Below are positions 6,296-12,905 of a stretch of 13,962 nt of DNA, piece after piece (within the stretch, counting starts at the first letter, position 1; each line of letters begins with the position of its first letter). The DNA comes from an uncultured Butyrivibrio sp. Lineage in GTDB: Bacteria > Bacillota > Clostridia > Lachnospirales > Lachnospiraceae. The stretch lies in assembly GCF_947169445.1 (NCBI RefSeq), contig NZ_CAMVPU010000071.1, forward strand, positions 1 to 13,962, read 5' to 3'. The notes beneath the pieces are model-generated. The model did no database searches and was not told the DNA's origin. It saw only the letters and a program-made list of their open reading frames with translations. The position numbers were made by a program, and so were the translations under genes.

Positions 6296-6319
6296 AAAGC
6301 AAAAAATGAGGCCTGCTGA

Positions 6320-6910
6320 TTATTCAACTATCATCAGACTGGTTCTGAATTGTTCTTCTGCCTTATATGTGTACTCCATTAGAAGCCCTCTTACAAAAGC
6401 TTCGAGAAAATGATAGTACATATTTCCATCCATACCTGCCTCTACAAAATATGCAGAGTGCAAATCAGTATTACGGATAAGCCTGCATTCATTATCAGAA
6501 ACATCTCTTATTTCTGAGCCCCTGTCACATGGCATTCCGTCCAGAAGTACCTCCTGCAATCTAAGGCACGTGTCCTTAGGACGCATGCCGGCAGGGAAAT
6601 GCATATCTTTTCCAACAGCTTCTATCTTTTCTTCTATAATTCCCACCCTGGATGGGTCATCTTTTAATATAGCCGCTATGATTCCAGCATATCTCTTTTC
6701 TGCGCCATCTACCATTTCAAATAAAGAAGCGTGAATATTGCTTAAATCTATGACATCTTCTATAGGGGCAAATTCTGTAATCATATATTCATCCACAGGC
6801 ACGCCCCAATCTTGCTTCTTTGCCATTTCTCCAACCGCGTTTATCACCTTCTGACAAGTGATAATGCGGTCGTACATAAGTGAATGAATTGGTCCTAAAA
6901 ACGCACTCAT
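6320..6910 (-). CDS. Unrecognised 196-aa protein downstream of hcp
   Basis: I cannot name the family. It begins 11 bases after the hcp stop with an AGAGGA ribosome site, so it is very likely co-transcribed with hcp. The sequence is mainly helical. The N-terminus is MSAFLGPIHSLMYDRIITCQK, the middle has HFPAGMRPKDTCLRLQEVLLDGMPCDRG, and the C-terminus has DGNMYYHFLEAFVRGLLMEYTYKAEEQF. Histidine, cysteine and tyrosine residues in these blocks could serve as ligands. There is no signal peptide or transmembrane segment. Linkage to hcp and an HcpR-like regulator suggests a role in nitric oxide or redox metabolism, but this is guilt by association only. Confidence 0.75.
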   Translation of the reverse strand: MSAFLGPIHSLMYDRIITCQKVINAVGEMAKKQDWGVPVDEYMITEFAPIEDVIDLSNIHASLFEMVDGAEKRYAGIIAAILKDDPSRVGIIEEKIEAVGKDMHFPAGMRPKDTCLRLQEVLLDGMPCDRGSEIRDVSDNECRLIRNTDLHSAYFVEAGMDGNMYYHFLEAFVRGLLMEYTYKAEEQFRTSLMIVE

Positions 6911-6921
6911 TTCCTATCCTC

Positions 6922-8556
6922 TCAACCAATCAAAAGCTTCATATCATCTTCCACTGTTGTAATTCCGGCAATTCCAAAATTGTCTACCAGGACATTTACT
7001 ACATTAGGTGAAAGAAATGCCGGAAGTGTAGGTCCAAGATGAATATTCTTAACACCGAGATAAAGTAGTGCCAGCAATACAATAACCGCCTTCTGCTCGT
7101 ACCAGGAAATGTTATAAACAATAGGAAGCTCATTTACGTCATCGAGTTTGAACACTTCCTTAAGTTTCAGGGCAATAAGCGCCAGTGAATATGAATCATT
7201 ACACTGACCTGCATCAAGTACTCTTGGGATTCCACCAATATCGCCCAAATCAAGCTTATTGTACTTATACTTTGCGCAGCCTGCTGTAAGAATAACTGTA
7301 TCCTTTGGAAGTGCCTTGGCGAAATCAGTGTAATAGCTTCTGCTCTTTGCTCTGCCATCACATCCCGCCATGACAACGAACTTCTTTATGGCACCGGACT
7401 TTACCGCATCCACGACTGTATCTGCAAGCGCAAATACCTGCTCATGAGCAAAACCTCCTGTGATTGTTCCGGTCTCAATCTCTGTAGGTGCTGCGCATGT
7501 CTTGGCAAGTTCTATAATCGCTGAAAAATCTTTGATCTCACCATAAGCTCCATCGATATGTTTGCAGCCAGGATAGCCTGTTGCACCTGTTGTGAATAAT
7601 CTATCTTTATAGCTTTCTGCTGGTGGAACGATACAGTTAGTGGTCATAAGAATTGGTCCGTTAAACTTTTCAAACTCTTCCTTCTGCTTCCACCATGCAT
7701 TACCGTAGTTTCCGGCAAAGTTATCATATTTCTTAAAGAATGGATAATAATGAGCAGGTAACATTTCTGAGTGAGTATACACATCCACTCCTGTGCCCTT
7801 TGTCTGCTCTAAAAGCATCTCAAGATCCTTTAGATCATGACCGGAAATAAGAATACCCGGATTACTTCTGACACCGATATTTACAGATGTTATCTCCGGA
7901 TTGCCATATGCAGAAGTGTTGGCTTCATCAAGAAGTGCCATGCCATCTACTCCATATTTGCCACATTCTAATGTAAGAGCAATCAGGTCATCTACGGACA
8001 GGCTATCATCCAGTGTCTTTGCCAGTGCTTCCTGCAAAAATGAATCAACATTTTCATTATCTTTAAGAAGTGCGTTGGCATGCTTGGTGTATGCAGCAAG
8101 CCCTTTCAAACCGTAAGTGATCAATTCCCGAAGAGAACGAATATCTTCATTTTCTGTTGAGAGTACTCCAACTGTCCTTGCTTTTTCATCAAATTCTGCT
8201 TCTGAGCCGTACCATAAGGCAGCTTCAGGGAGTTTATTCTTATCTGATACTTCATTTAACAGCTCAGCCTTTATCTCAAGCGTTTCCACAATCTTTGCCT
8301 TGATTGAGTCCTTATCAAAATTTGCATTTGTAATAGTAGAAAAAAGGTTAATGGAAACCAGATGATTCACATTCTCCGATACTGCTTTTCCCTCTTTTCT
8401 AAACATGGTAGTTACGGCAGAAAGTCCTTTTGTCACATAAACTAATAAATCCTGTAAGTTTGCAACTTCCGGCGTCTTTCCACATACACCTGCATTTGTA
8501 CATCCGCTGCATCCTGCAGTTTCCTGACATTGATAACAGAACATTTTATTTTCCAT
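6922..8556 (-). CDS. hcp: Hybrid cluster protein (hydroxylamine reductase / NO reductase)
   Basis: A 544-aa protein starts at ATG 8556; AAAGGAG lies nine bases upstream, so the in-frame TTG at 8577 is rejected. Hcp reduces NO to N2O (and hydroxylamine in vitro) in anaerobes under nitrosative stress. The proximal cluster ligands are Cys7, Cys10, Cys19 and Cys25 (C-X2-C-X8-C-X5-C, strict-anaerobe type). The hybrid-cluster ligands are all present: His in SGHDLKD, Glu in HSEMLPAHY, Cys in TTNCIVPP, GYPGCKH, MAGCDGRAK and TAGCAKYKYNKLD, and Glu/Lys in SWYEQKAV. An additional Cys16 is present. No hcr reductase gene is adjacent. It diverges from a Crp/Fnr-type regulator and precedes the 196-aa gene. 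Confidence 0.97.
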   Translation of the reverse strand: MENKMFCYQCQETAGCSGCTNAGVCGKTPEVANLQDLLVYVTKGLSAVTTMFRKEGKAVSENVNHLVSINLFSTITNANFDKDSIKAKIVETLEIKAELLNEVSDKNKLPEAALWYGSEAEFDEKARTVGVLSTENEDIRSLRELITYGLKGLAAYTKHANALLKDNENVDSFLQEALAKTLDDSLSVDDLIALTLECGKYGVDGMALLDEANTSAYGNPEITSVNIGVRSNPGILISGHDLKDLEMLLEQTKGTGVDVYTHSEMLPAHYYPFFKKYDNFAGNYGNAWWKQKEEFEKFNGPILMTTNCIVPPAESYKDRLFTTGATGYPGCKHIDGAYGEIKDFSAIIELAKTCAAPTEIETGTITGGFAHEQVFALADTVVDAVKSGAIKKFVVMAGCDGRAKSRSYYTDFAKALPKDTVILTAGCAKYKYNKLDLGDIGGIPRVLDAGQCNDSYSLALIALKLKEVFKLDDVNELPIVYNISWYEQKAVIVLLALLYLGVKNIHLGPTLPAFLSPNVVNVLVDNFGIAGITTVEDDMKLLIG

Positions 8557-8606
8557 TGTTGCTTTCTCCTTTTTCAATTGCGTTTTGATTCATGTAAAAA
8601 ACATAC

Positions 8607-8634
8607 CTTATAAATCGAAGACAATAAGTTGCAA
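8607..8634 (-). promoter_or_regulatory. Candidate hcp promoter
   Basis: Minus-strand TTGCAA (8634-8629) and TATAAG (8612-8607) are 16 bp apart. The -35 box lies inside the 16-bp palindrome. An alternative -10, TATGTT (8605-8600), would place the palindrome centre near -41.5, the class II activation position of Fnr-type regulators. The sequence cannot decide between the two. Confidence 0.5.
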
Positions 8635-8642
8635 ATGCAACT
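8627..8642. promoter_or_regulatory. Perfect palindromic operator between hcp and the Crp/Fnr regulator
   Basis: AGTTGCA-AA-TGCAACT has two perfect 7-bp arms and a 2-bp centre, size and symmetry typical of Crp/Fnr dimers. It is the only such palindrome in the 133-bp divergent gap and overlaps -35-like TTGCAA boxes on both strands. The adjacent regulator is the obvious binding protein. Confidence 0.7.
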
Positions 8643-8657
8643 CTTCAGAATTATAGT
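8629..8657 (+). promoter_or_regulatory. Candidate promoter of the Crp/Fnr-DUF438 operon
   Basis: TTGCAA (8629-8634) and TATAGT (8652-8657) are separated by 17 bp, placing transcription start near 8664, 26 bases before the ATG at 8690. The -35 box is buried in the palindrome, so binding of the regulator should repress its own operon. Confidence 0.55.
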
Positions 8658-8689
8658 TTAGATAAAATAATGTTAGGAAGGTGAAACAT

Positions 8690-9370
8690 ATGAAGAATGA
8701 GATCGTTTATTCCGATATTGATCTGTTTGAAAACATAGAAGGTTCTGATGTAGAAAAGCTTCTTTTTTGCATCAAATCCTTTAAGAGGGTCTTCAAAAAG
8801 GATGAACTCATTTACTTGGAGGAAGACAATATTTCTTATGTAGGGATCGTTTTATCCGGCAGCGTACATATGTTAAAAAATGACATCTGGGGCAACAGTT
8901 CATTATTCACGTTCTTTGGCCCGGGGGAGTTATTCGGAGAAAGCTTTGCTGTGCAAAAGGATATTTCCTCATCGGTAATCTTTAAAGCCGGTGAGGATAC
9001 TACGGTTCTGTTTCTTTCCGCTTCCAACATAATCCACACCTGTCCAAATGGGTGCAGTTTTCATGCACAGATAGCCACTAATCTGTTTCATTTATTGGGC
9101 ATTAAGAACCGGAAATTCATCGATAAGATAGACATCCTTTCCAAAGGAAGCATCCGTGAGAAATTATTAGCATATATCTCACAGCTTTCGCAGGAGCAGC
9201 ACTCAAAATATGTTCATTCTCCCCTCTCAAGAGTTTCACTTGCAGATTATTTATCAGTAAACCGAAGCGCCATGATCCGAGAGCTATCCAAGATGCGTGA
9301 CGAGGGACTCATTGATTTTGATAAAGACACATTTATAGTAAAGGAAGGTAACCATGGAAAAGAGAATTGA
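8690..9370 (+). CDS. Crp/Fnr-family regulator, probably HcpR-like
   Basis: A 226-aa protein starts at ATG 8690, eight bases after AGGAAGG; the GTG at 8681 overlaps the ribosome site. An N-terminal cyclic-nucleotide-binding-like beta barrel (about 8-115) contains IVLSGSVHMLKND and FFGPGELFGESFA. A dimer helix follows (about 124-152), then a winged helix (about 154-218) with recognition segment LADYLSVNRSAMIRELSKMRDEGLI. No Fnr-type N-terminal cysteine cluster exists; the cysteines are Cys27, Cys118 and Cys122 (TCPNGC). Divergent placement from hcp, with the palindrome between them, fits HcpR, the nitrosative-stress regulator of hcp. The sensing cofactor (heme or other) is unknown. It overlaps the next gene by 17 bases. 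Confidence 0.9.
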   Translation: MKNEIVYSDIDLFENIEGSDVEKLLFCIKSFKRVFKKDELIYLEEDNISYVGIVLSGSVHMLKNDIWGNSSLFTFFGPGELFGESFAVQKDISSSVIFKAGEDTTVLFLSASNIIHTCPNGCSFHAQIATNLFHLLGIKNRKFIDKIDILSKGSIREKLLAYISQLSQEQHSKYVHSPLSRVSLADYLSVNRSAMIRELSKMRDEGLIDFDKDTFIVKEGNHGKEN

Positions 9371-10925
9371 TTTAAACAAATCCGTATATGATCTATGCAC
9401 AGAATACCCCGAACTCATTCAAATTTTGGAAGACCTGGGTTTTACTGAAATAACCAATAAGACCACCCTCAATACAATGGGACGCATTATGACAATTCCT
9501 AAAGGTGCTCTTATAAAGAAGATTGATATGGTTGATGTAGTCCTTTCTCTAAAGAATAACGGGTTTACATTGGATGGAAAGATGCCTGGTTTTGTCCAGC
9601 GATCCCTTGATAAAAAACTGAATACCAGTGAGGGTGCCAAAGTGCCGGAAGAGCTAAATGATCGCATTCTGCTCCTCAAGGGTTATATAGAACGCCTAAG
9701 TGCCGGCGAAGATTTAGAATCGGTAAAAAAAGACTTTGTAGAAAATTTTTCCGAAGTAGATGCAGGAGAAGTCGCTAAAGCAGAGCAGGCACTTATTGCT
9801 GACGGTACCCCTGTTACTGAGGTGCAAAGACTATGTGATGTTCACTCTGCCCTGTTTCATGGTGCAACCCAGGCAGAAAGAATTGCAAATGCTGAGAAAG
9901 CCGTTGCAGAGACCTTGAAAAATGAAAGCTTCGGTATGGGAATTGGCTCTAAAGTGAAGGCAGCTCCTTTAAAGAGACAGGATGGTGCTGACGAACAGTA
10001 TAATATTCTAAAAAAAATCGAGAATCATCCATTGAATGTTTTTGCTCTGGAAAATGAAACTATATTACAGGTCCTAAAAGAACTTAGAGCCGCAATGAAA
10101 ACAAGGGAAAATCTGCTTGAAGCTTTAGATAAAGCCCGTGAGCTTTCTATTCACTATGCAGAAAAAGGTGACTTACTATACCCTCTTTTAAAACTGAAAT
10201 ACAAGTTTTCAGGTCCTTCAGATGTAATGTGGTCAGTAGATGATGAAATCCGTGATGAGATGAAATCTTTATCAAACAGTGCCAGGGAATTTACGTCTCT
10301 ATTAGAAGATTCTCAGTGGAATGAACGTTTAGATGCAGTCGTTACAAGGGCAGAGGAAATGATCTATAAGGAGGAAAACATCCTCTTCCCGCTCTGTGCC
10401 AAGAATTTCAGCGAAAAGGAATGGCAGGATATCGCAAGAGATTTTGATGATTACAAACCATGCCTCATTGATAAACGTCCTGCATGGGCAAAGGCTACAC
10501 CCAAGAAAAAAGCTGCTGATCTAGAGCAGTCTCTTTCTGAAGTCATTTTCCCGTCAGGACATATGACTCCTTATCAGTTGGACTCCATGCTAAACACTAT
10601 TCCAATGGAGCTTACCTTTATCGATGAAAACAGTATCAACAGATATTTCAATGACGGAGATGACATGAAGTTATTCAAAAGACCACTTATGGCTTTGGAC
10701 CGTGAAGTTTTCTCATGTCATCCACCTAAAATTGAACCTATGGTCCGTTCTGTTATTGAAGATTTTAGAAACGGTAACAGGGATTCTATTGATATATGGA
10801 ACAGCCGTGACGGTGAACCTGTGTTGGTTAAATATATAGCCGTCCGTGATAAGGACAAAAAATATGTCGGAACCCTGGAGTGCGTGCAAAAAATGGGATT
10901 TGCCAAGAATCATTTTTCGCAGTGA
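9354..10925 (+). CDS. DUF1858-DUF438-hemerythrin-PAS protein
   Basis: This 523-aa cytoplasmic multidomain protein has four parts. They are DUF1858 (about 5-70), DUF438 (about 98-170, with CDVHSALFHG), a hemerythrin-like HHE domain (about 215-350), and a C-terminal PAS-type domain (about 405-515) with the conserved CHPPKIEPMVRSVIEDFRNG segment. Candidate di-iron ligands include His225 (NHPLN), His267 and Glu270 (HYAEKGD), and Glu340/341 (KEENILFPL). GGAAGG lies five bases before the ATG, inside the end of the regulator gene, indicating coupling. Relatives are common beside hcp in anaerobes and are thought to sense or sequester NO or O2; the exact reaction is not established. It ends four bases before the convergent hxlR-type gene. 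Confidence 0.92.
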   Translation: MEKRIDLNKSVYDLCTEYPELIQILEDLGFTEITNKTTLNTMGRIMTIPKGALIKKIDMVDVVLSLKNNGFTLDGKMPGFVQRSLDKKLNTSEGAKVPEELNDRILLLKGYIERLSAGEDLESVKKDFVENFSEVDAGEVAKAEQALIADGTPVTEVQRLCDVHSALFHGATQAERIANAEKAVAETLKNESFGMGIGSKVKAAPLKRQDGADEQYNILKKIENHPLNVFALENETILQVLKELRAAMKTRENLLEALDKARELSIHYAEKGDLLYPLLKLKYKFSGPSDVMWSVDDEIRDEMKSLSNSAREFTSLLEDSQWNERLDAVVTRAEEMIYKEENILFPLCAKNFSEKEWQDIARDFDDYKPCLIDKRPAWAKATPKKKAADLEQSLSEVIFPSGHMTPYQLDSMLNTIPMELTFIDENSINRYFNDGDDMKLFKRPLMALDREVFSCHPPKIEPMVRSVIEDFRNGNRDSIDIWNSRDGEPVLVKYIAVRDKDKKYVGTLECVQKMGFAKNHFSQ

Positions 10926-10929
10926 TATT

Positions 10930-11289
10930 TTAAAGATTTTCTTCTCCCCACCTTTTAAGCTCTAATAAAATGGGTACAATACTCTCTGCTTTTTTAGTCA
11001 GAGAGTATTCTACTCTGACGGGCATCTCCATGTACTGTTTTCTCTCTACCAGGCCTGCTTCTTCCATCTCTTTTAACGAATTTGCCAGCATGGTGTTTGT
11101 GATGCCGAAAATCCTTCTTCGAAGCTCTCCATACCTTATGGTTCCTTCGTTGTCCATGACACACAGGATCATTATCTTCCACTTTCCGCCAACTATATCT
11201 ATGACCTTCTTAAGTCCACAGTCTTTCCCGGCAATATCATCACAAAGAGATTCCTTTTTACCATTCTCCAAATCTTTTTTTGCTGCCAT
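10930..11289 (-). CDS. HxlR-family transcriptional regulator
   Basis: A 119-aa winged-helix protein has the family hallmarks: GGKWKIMIL (35-42), RYGELRRRIFGITNTMLANSLKEMEEAGLVER (52-83), and the wing MPVRVEYSLTKKA. The ATG at 11289 follows AAAGGAG. Cys16, Cys24 and Cys43 are available for redox sensing, as in thiol-reactive HxlR proteins such as HypR and YodB. It diverges from the thioredoxin operon with a 140-bp gap and is the likely regulator of that operon, responding to thiol or electrophile stress (inference). It converges tightly on the DUF438 gene. Confidence 0.92.
   Translation of the reverse strand: MAAKKDLENGKKESLCDDIAGKDCGLKKVIDIVGGKWKIMILCVMDNEGTIRYGELRRRIFGITNTMLANSLKEMEEAGLVERKQYMEMPVRVEYSLTKKAESIVPILLELKRWGEENL
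10978..11018. repeat. Inverted repeat with alternative pairing inside the 3' end of the hxlR-type gene
   Basis: AATACTCTCTG (10978-10988) and CAGAGAGTATT (10999-11009) are perfect 11-bp arms around a ten-base loop. The second arm can instead pair through TCAGAG (10998-11003) with CTCTGA (11013-11018). The repeat is coding for hxlR (around SLTKKAES) and lies 50-90 bases beyond the end of the convergent DUF438 gene. It may serve as that transcript's 3' end structure; no clear U tract follows on either strand. Confidence 0.45.
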
Positions 11290-11348
11290 GATCCGCTCCT
11301 TTCCACGTTACTAAGGTTTTTCGTACCAGGTTGATTTAATCTGCGTAC

Positions 11349-11376
11349 TTGATATATTTTTTATACCACATATACT
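11349..11376 (+). promoter_or_regulatory. Candidate promoter of the thioredoxin operon
   Basis: TTGATA (11349-11354) and TATACT (11371-11376) are separated by 16 bp, giving a start near 11383 and a leader of about 47 bases. CGTTAC, CGTACC and CGTACT occur just upstream at 11306, 11322 and 11344. They are possible half-sites for the divergent HxlR-type regulator; the last two are 22 bp apart. Confidence 0.45.
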
Positions 11377-11429
11377 AACATTATCAACAGCACAGAACAA
11401 GCATATTTTTGAAAGAGAGGATTTTTAAA

Positions 11430-11753
11430 ATGGAATATCAATTTACAAATGAAAACTTTAATGAAGAAGTAATGAACAGTGACATCCCTGTAATGGTGGA
11501 TTTCTATGCAGACTGGTGCGGTCCCTGTCAGATGATGATGCCAATCGTTGAAGAGATGGCTGAAAAGTATGATGGCAAGGTAAAGGTTGGAAAGGTAAAT
11601 ACAGATCAGCAGTCCAACCTTGCAGCCCAGTTTGGAGTTATGTCCATCCCAAGCTTTTTCTTTATTAAGAATGGTAAGGTTATAGGTTCTACTGTTGGGG
11701 GAATGAACAAGAATGATATGGCAGCAAGAATTGATGCCCTTATCGAAGCCTAA
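11430..11753 (+). CDS. trxA: Thioredoxin
   Basis: A 107-aa protein has the thioredoxin fold. The active site WCGPC places Cys30 and Cys33 after VDFYAD, the cis-proline is Pro74 in MSIPSFF, and the C-terminal helix is complete. It reduces disulfides in the cytoplasm. ATG 11430 was chosen because GAGAGG lies nine bases upstream; an in-frame TTG at 11409 has no ribosome site. It opens a four-gene plus-strand operon with ferredoxin, a membrane Fe-S protein and a glutaredoxin-like protein, and no thioredoxin reductase gene is beside it, which suggests a non-standard electron donor (inference). Confidence 0.95.
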   Translation: MEYQFTNENFNEEVMNSDIPVMVDFYADWCGPCQMMMPIVEEMAEKYDGKVKVGKVNTDQQSNLAAQFGVMSIPSFFFIKNGKVIGSTVGGMNKNDMAARIDALIEA

Positions 11754-11777
11754 GTCCTGGGCAAAGATGGTAATCAT

Positions 11778-11978
11778 ATGAAATCAAAATTTATAGCATC
11801 AGTAGATGAAAATGTATGTGTATGTTGTGGGGCATGCCATGAGGCATGTCCTACTTCTGCGATAAGTACCCCTGACGGATGCTACGCAGAAGTATCAACG
11901 GATCTTTGCGTAGGCTGCGGAAAATGCAGCCGGATATGCCCGACAGGATGTATATCAATAATCAACAGAATGGATTAG
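11778..11978 (+). CDS. 2[4Fe-4S] ferredoxin
   Basis: A 66-aa clostridial-type ferredoxin has two complete cluster motifs: Cys14-X2-Cys17-X2-Cys20-X3-Cys24-Pro, and Cys44-X2-Cys47-X2-Cys50-X3-Cys54-Pro. Three extra cysteines, Cys16, Cys35 and Cys58, are unusual. The cytoplasmic protein carries low-potential electrons. The gene is 24 bases after trxA and 6 before the membrane protein. The ribosome site is poor (AAAGATGG), so it may rely on coupling with trxA. Between a thioredoxin and a membrane Fe-S protein it could be the local electron donor or acceptor. Confidence 0.93.
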   Translation: MKSKFIASVDENVCVCCGACHEACPTSAISTPDGCYAEVSTDLCVGCGKCSRICPTGCISIINRMD

Positions 11979-11984
11979 GAACTC

Positions 11985-12563
11985 ATGAAAAAGAAAAACT
12001 GGACAGACTATCTGTGGATCTGGCCGATAGTCTACTTTACTCTTGGATTTTTTAATATATTATTCGCATGGCTTGGAATGATAGACTTTATCCTGCCACT
12101 TATAATAGCGGTTTTAGGAGGTGGCAAAGCTTTCTGCAACAGGTATTGTGGAAGAGGTAAGCTCTTTGCCTTTATACCAAGGATACTGGGTAAAGAGAAT
12201 AAAAAGGTTGCTCCAACCTGGATGTACAGTAAGTACTTCCGCTACGGATTTTTAGCATTCTTCATGACAATGTTTGGAAATATGGTATATCAGACTTATC
12301 TCGTATTTGCGGGAAGCAGGAGCCTTCGCGCCGCCATAAAGCTATTCTGGACATTTAAAGTGCCCTTTAAATGGGCTTATACCGTTACTGCTGTTCCTGA
12401 ATGGGTTACACATTACAGTTATGGTTTTTACAGCCTTATGCTGACTTCAACACTTATCGGATTCATCTTAATGGCACTATACAGACCAAGAACATGGTGT
12501 GCCTTTTGTCCAATGGGAACAATGACACAAGGCATATGTAAGATAAAAAAGAAAACGCGTTAA
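11985..12563 (+). CDS. Membrane 4Fe-4S protein, NapH/NosR C-terminal-like
   Basis: This 192-aa integral membrane protein has about four hydrophobic segments (near 10-30, 33-47, 85-108 and 145-167). Cys51 and Cys55 (FCNRYCGRGKLF) follow the second segment. Cys172, Cys175 and Cys185 (WCAFCPMGTMTQGIC) follow the fourth. Pairs of CX3C and CX2CP-type motifs at membrane ends are characteristic of the NapH/NosR/CcoG group, which pass electrons across or along the membrane. The first motif lacks the usual proline. AGGA is five bases before the ATG. The basic tail (KIKKKTR) suggests a cytoplasmic C-terminus. The substrate is unknown. No nap or nos gene is nearby. Confidence 0.82.
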   Translation: MKKKNWTDYLWIWPIVYFTLGFFNILFAWLGMIDFILPLIIAVLGGGKAFCNRYCGRGKLFAFIPRILGKENKKVAPTWMYSKYFRYGFLAFFMTMFGNMVYQTYLVFAGSRSLRAAIKLFWTFKVPFKWAYTVTAVPEWVTHYSYGFYSLMLTSTLIGFILMALYRPRTWCAFCPMGTMTQGICKIKKKTR

Positions 12564-12580
12564 TGACAGGAGAGTCTCGC

Positions 12581-12889
12581 ATGATAAAAATATATGGAAG
12601 AAGCGACTGTATCGATTGTATTGCCTGCAAAAAAAGCTTTGATAAAAGCGGACTTGAGTATGACTTCAGGGACATTGGTGAATCCCTGCGTGAGCTTGCA
12701 GTATTTCTTAAGATTCGCGATTTGAACAGTATCTTCGATGAGATTAAGGGAACCGGAAAGATTGGTATCCCTGCTTTGGTTACAGAAAATCATGAGGTGA
12801 TCCTCGACTGGGAGAACTATCTTTGGGAAGCTGGTGGACATATAGTTGAATCTGCAGGAGCCTGTGACATAGATGGTAAGGGATGCTGA
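12581..12889 (+). CDS. Glutaredoxin-like thiol-redox protein
   Basis: A 102-aa protein has an N-terminal beta strand MIKIYG followed by SDCIDCIACKK. Cys10, Cys13 and Cys16 form overlapping CXXC motifs rather than the classical CPYC. GIPAL supplies a cis-proline at 64, as in thioredoxin folds. A C-terminal tail adds Cys95 and Cys102 (CDIDGKGC). ATG 12581 is preceded by AGGAGAG at six bases; the ATG overlapping the previous stop (12563) lacks spacing for a ribosome site. As last gene of the trx/ferredoxin operon, it probably exchanges thiols with thioredoxin or the membrane protein (inference). Confidence 0.85.
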   Translation: MIKIYGRSDCIDCIACKKSFDKSGLEYDFRDIGESLRELAVFLKIRDLNSIFDEIKGTGKIGIPALVTENHEVILDWENYLWEAGGHIVESAGACDIDGKGC

Positions 12890-12905
12890 AGCAACATATA
12901 GAATA

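Larger units (their letters stand above)
6001..6319. other. Intergenic region holding structured leader and candidate element edge
   Basis: No credible gene lies in these 319 bases. They contain, left to right, a hairpin near the DUF5688 start (6031-6055), a long hairpin (6077-6122), a 16-bp palindrome (6135-6150), an inverted TGGGAA/TTCCC pair (6167-6172 and 6185-6189), a weak TATATT -10 candidate on the minus strand (6214-6209), and phased repeats (6248-6295). GCAAAAGAAAA occurs twice (6068-6078, 6142-6152). The change from conjugation genes to hcp-linked genes occurs across this gap, so an attachment site may be here. I cannot identify a duplicated att core because the other end is absent. 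Confidence 0.5.

Noticed and set aside
6299..6325. Possible terminator after the 196-aa gene
   Set aside because: A T run is present on the minus strand, but the only preceding pairing is about four base pairs.
6088..6327. Minus-strand 79-codon frame containing a GNISGKT/GNTSGKS repeat
   Set aside because: It starts with TTG without a ribosome site inside the 196-aa gene, its repeat comes from the DNA-level 21-bp repeat, and its end consists of hairpin sequence.
8557..8577. Longer N-terminus for Hcp starting at TTG
   Set aside because: The AAAGGAG ribosome site for the ATG at 8556 lies within this extension, and homologs start close to the first cysteine motif.
8592..8604. ATGT-AAAAA-ACAT inverted repeat in the hcp leader
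   Set aside because: Four-base arms around an A tract are expected by chance in AT-rich DNA, and the nearby 16-bp palindrome is far stronger.
11361..11777. Minus-strand 138-codon frame
   Set aside because: It is antisense to the thioredoxin gene and its promoter region, with no family resemblance.
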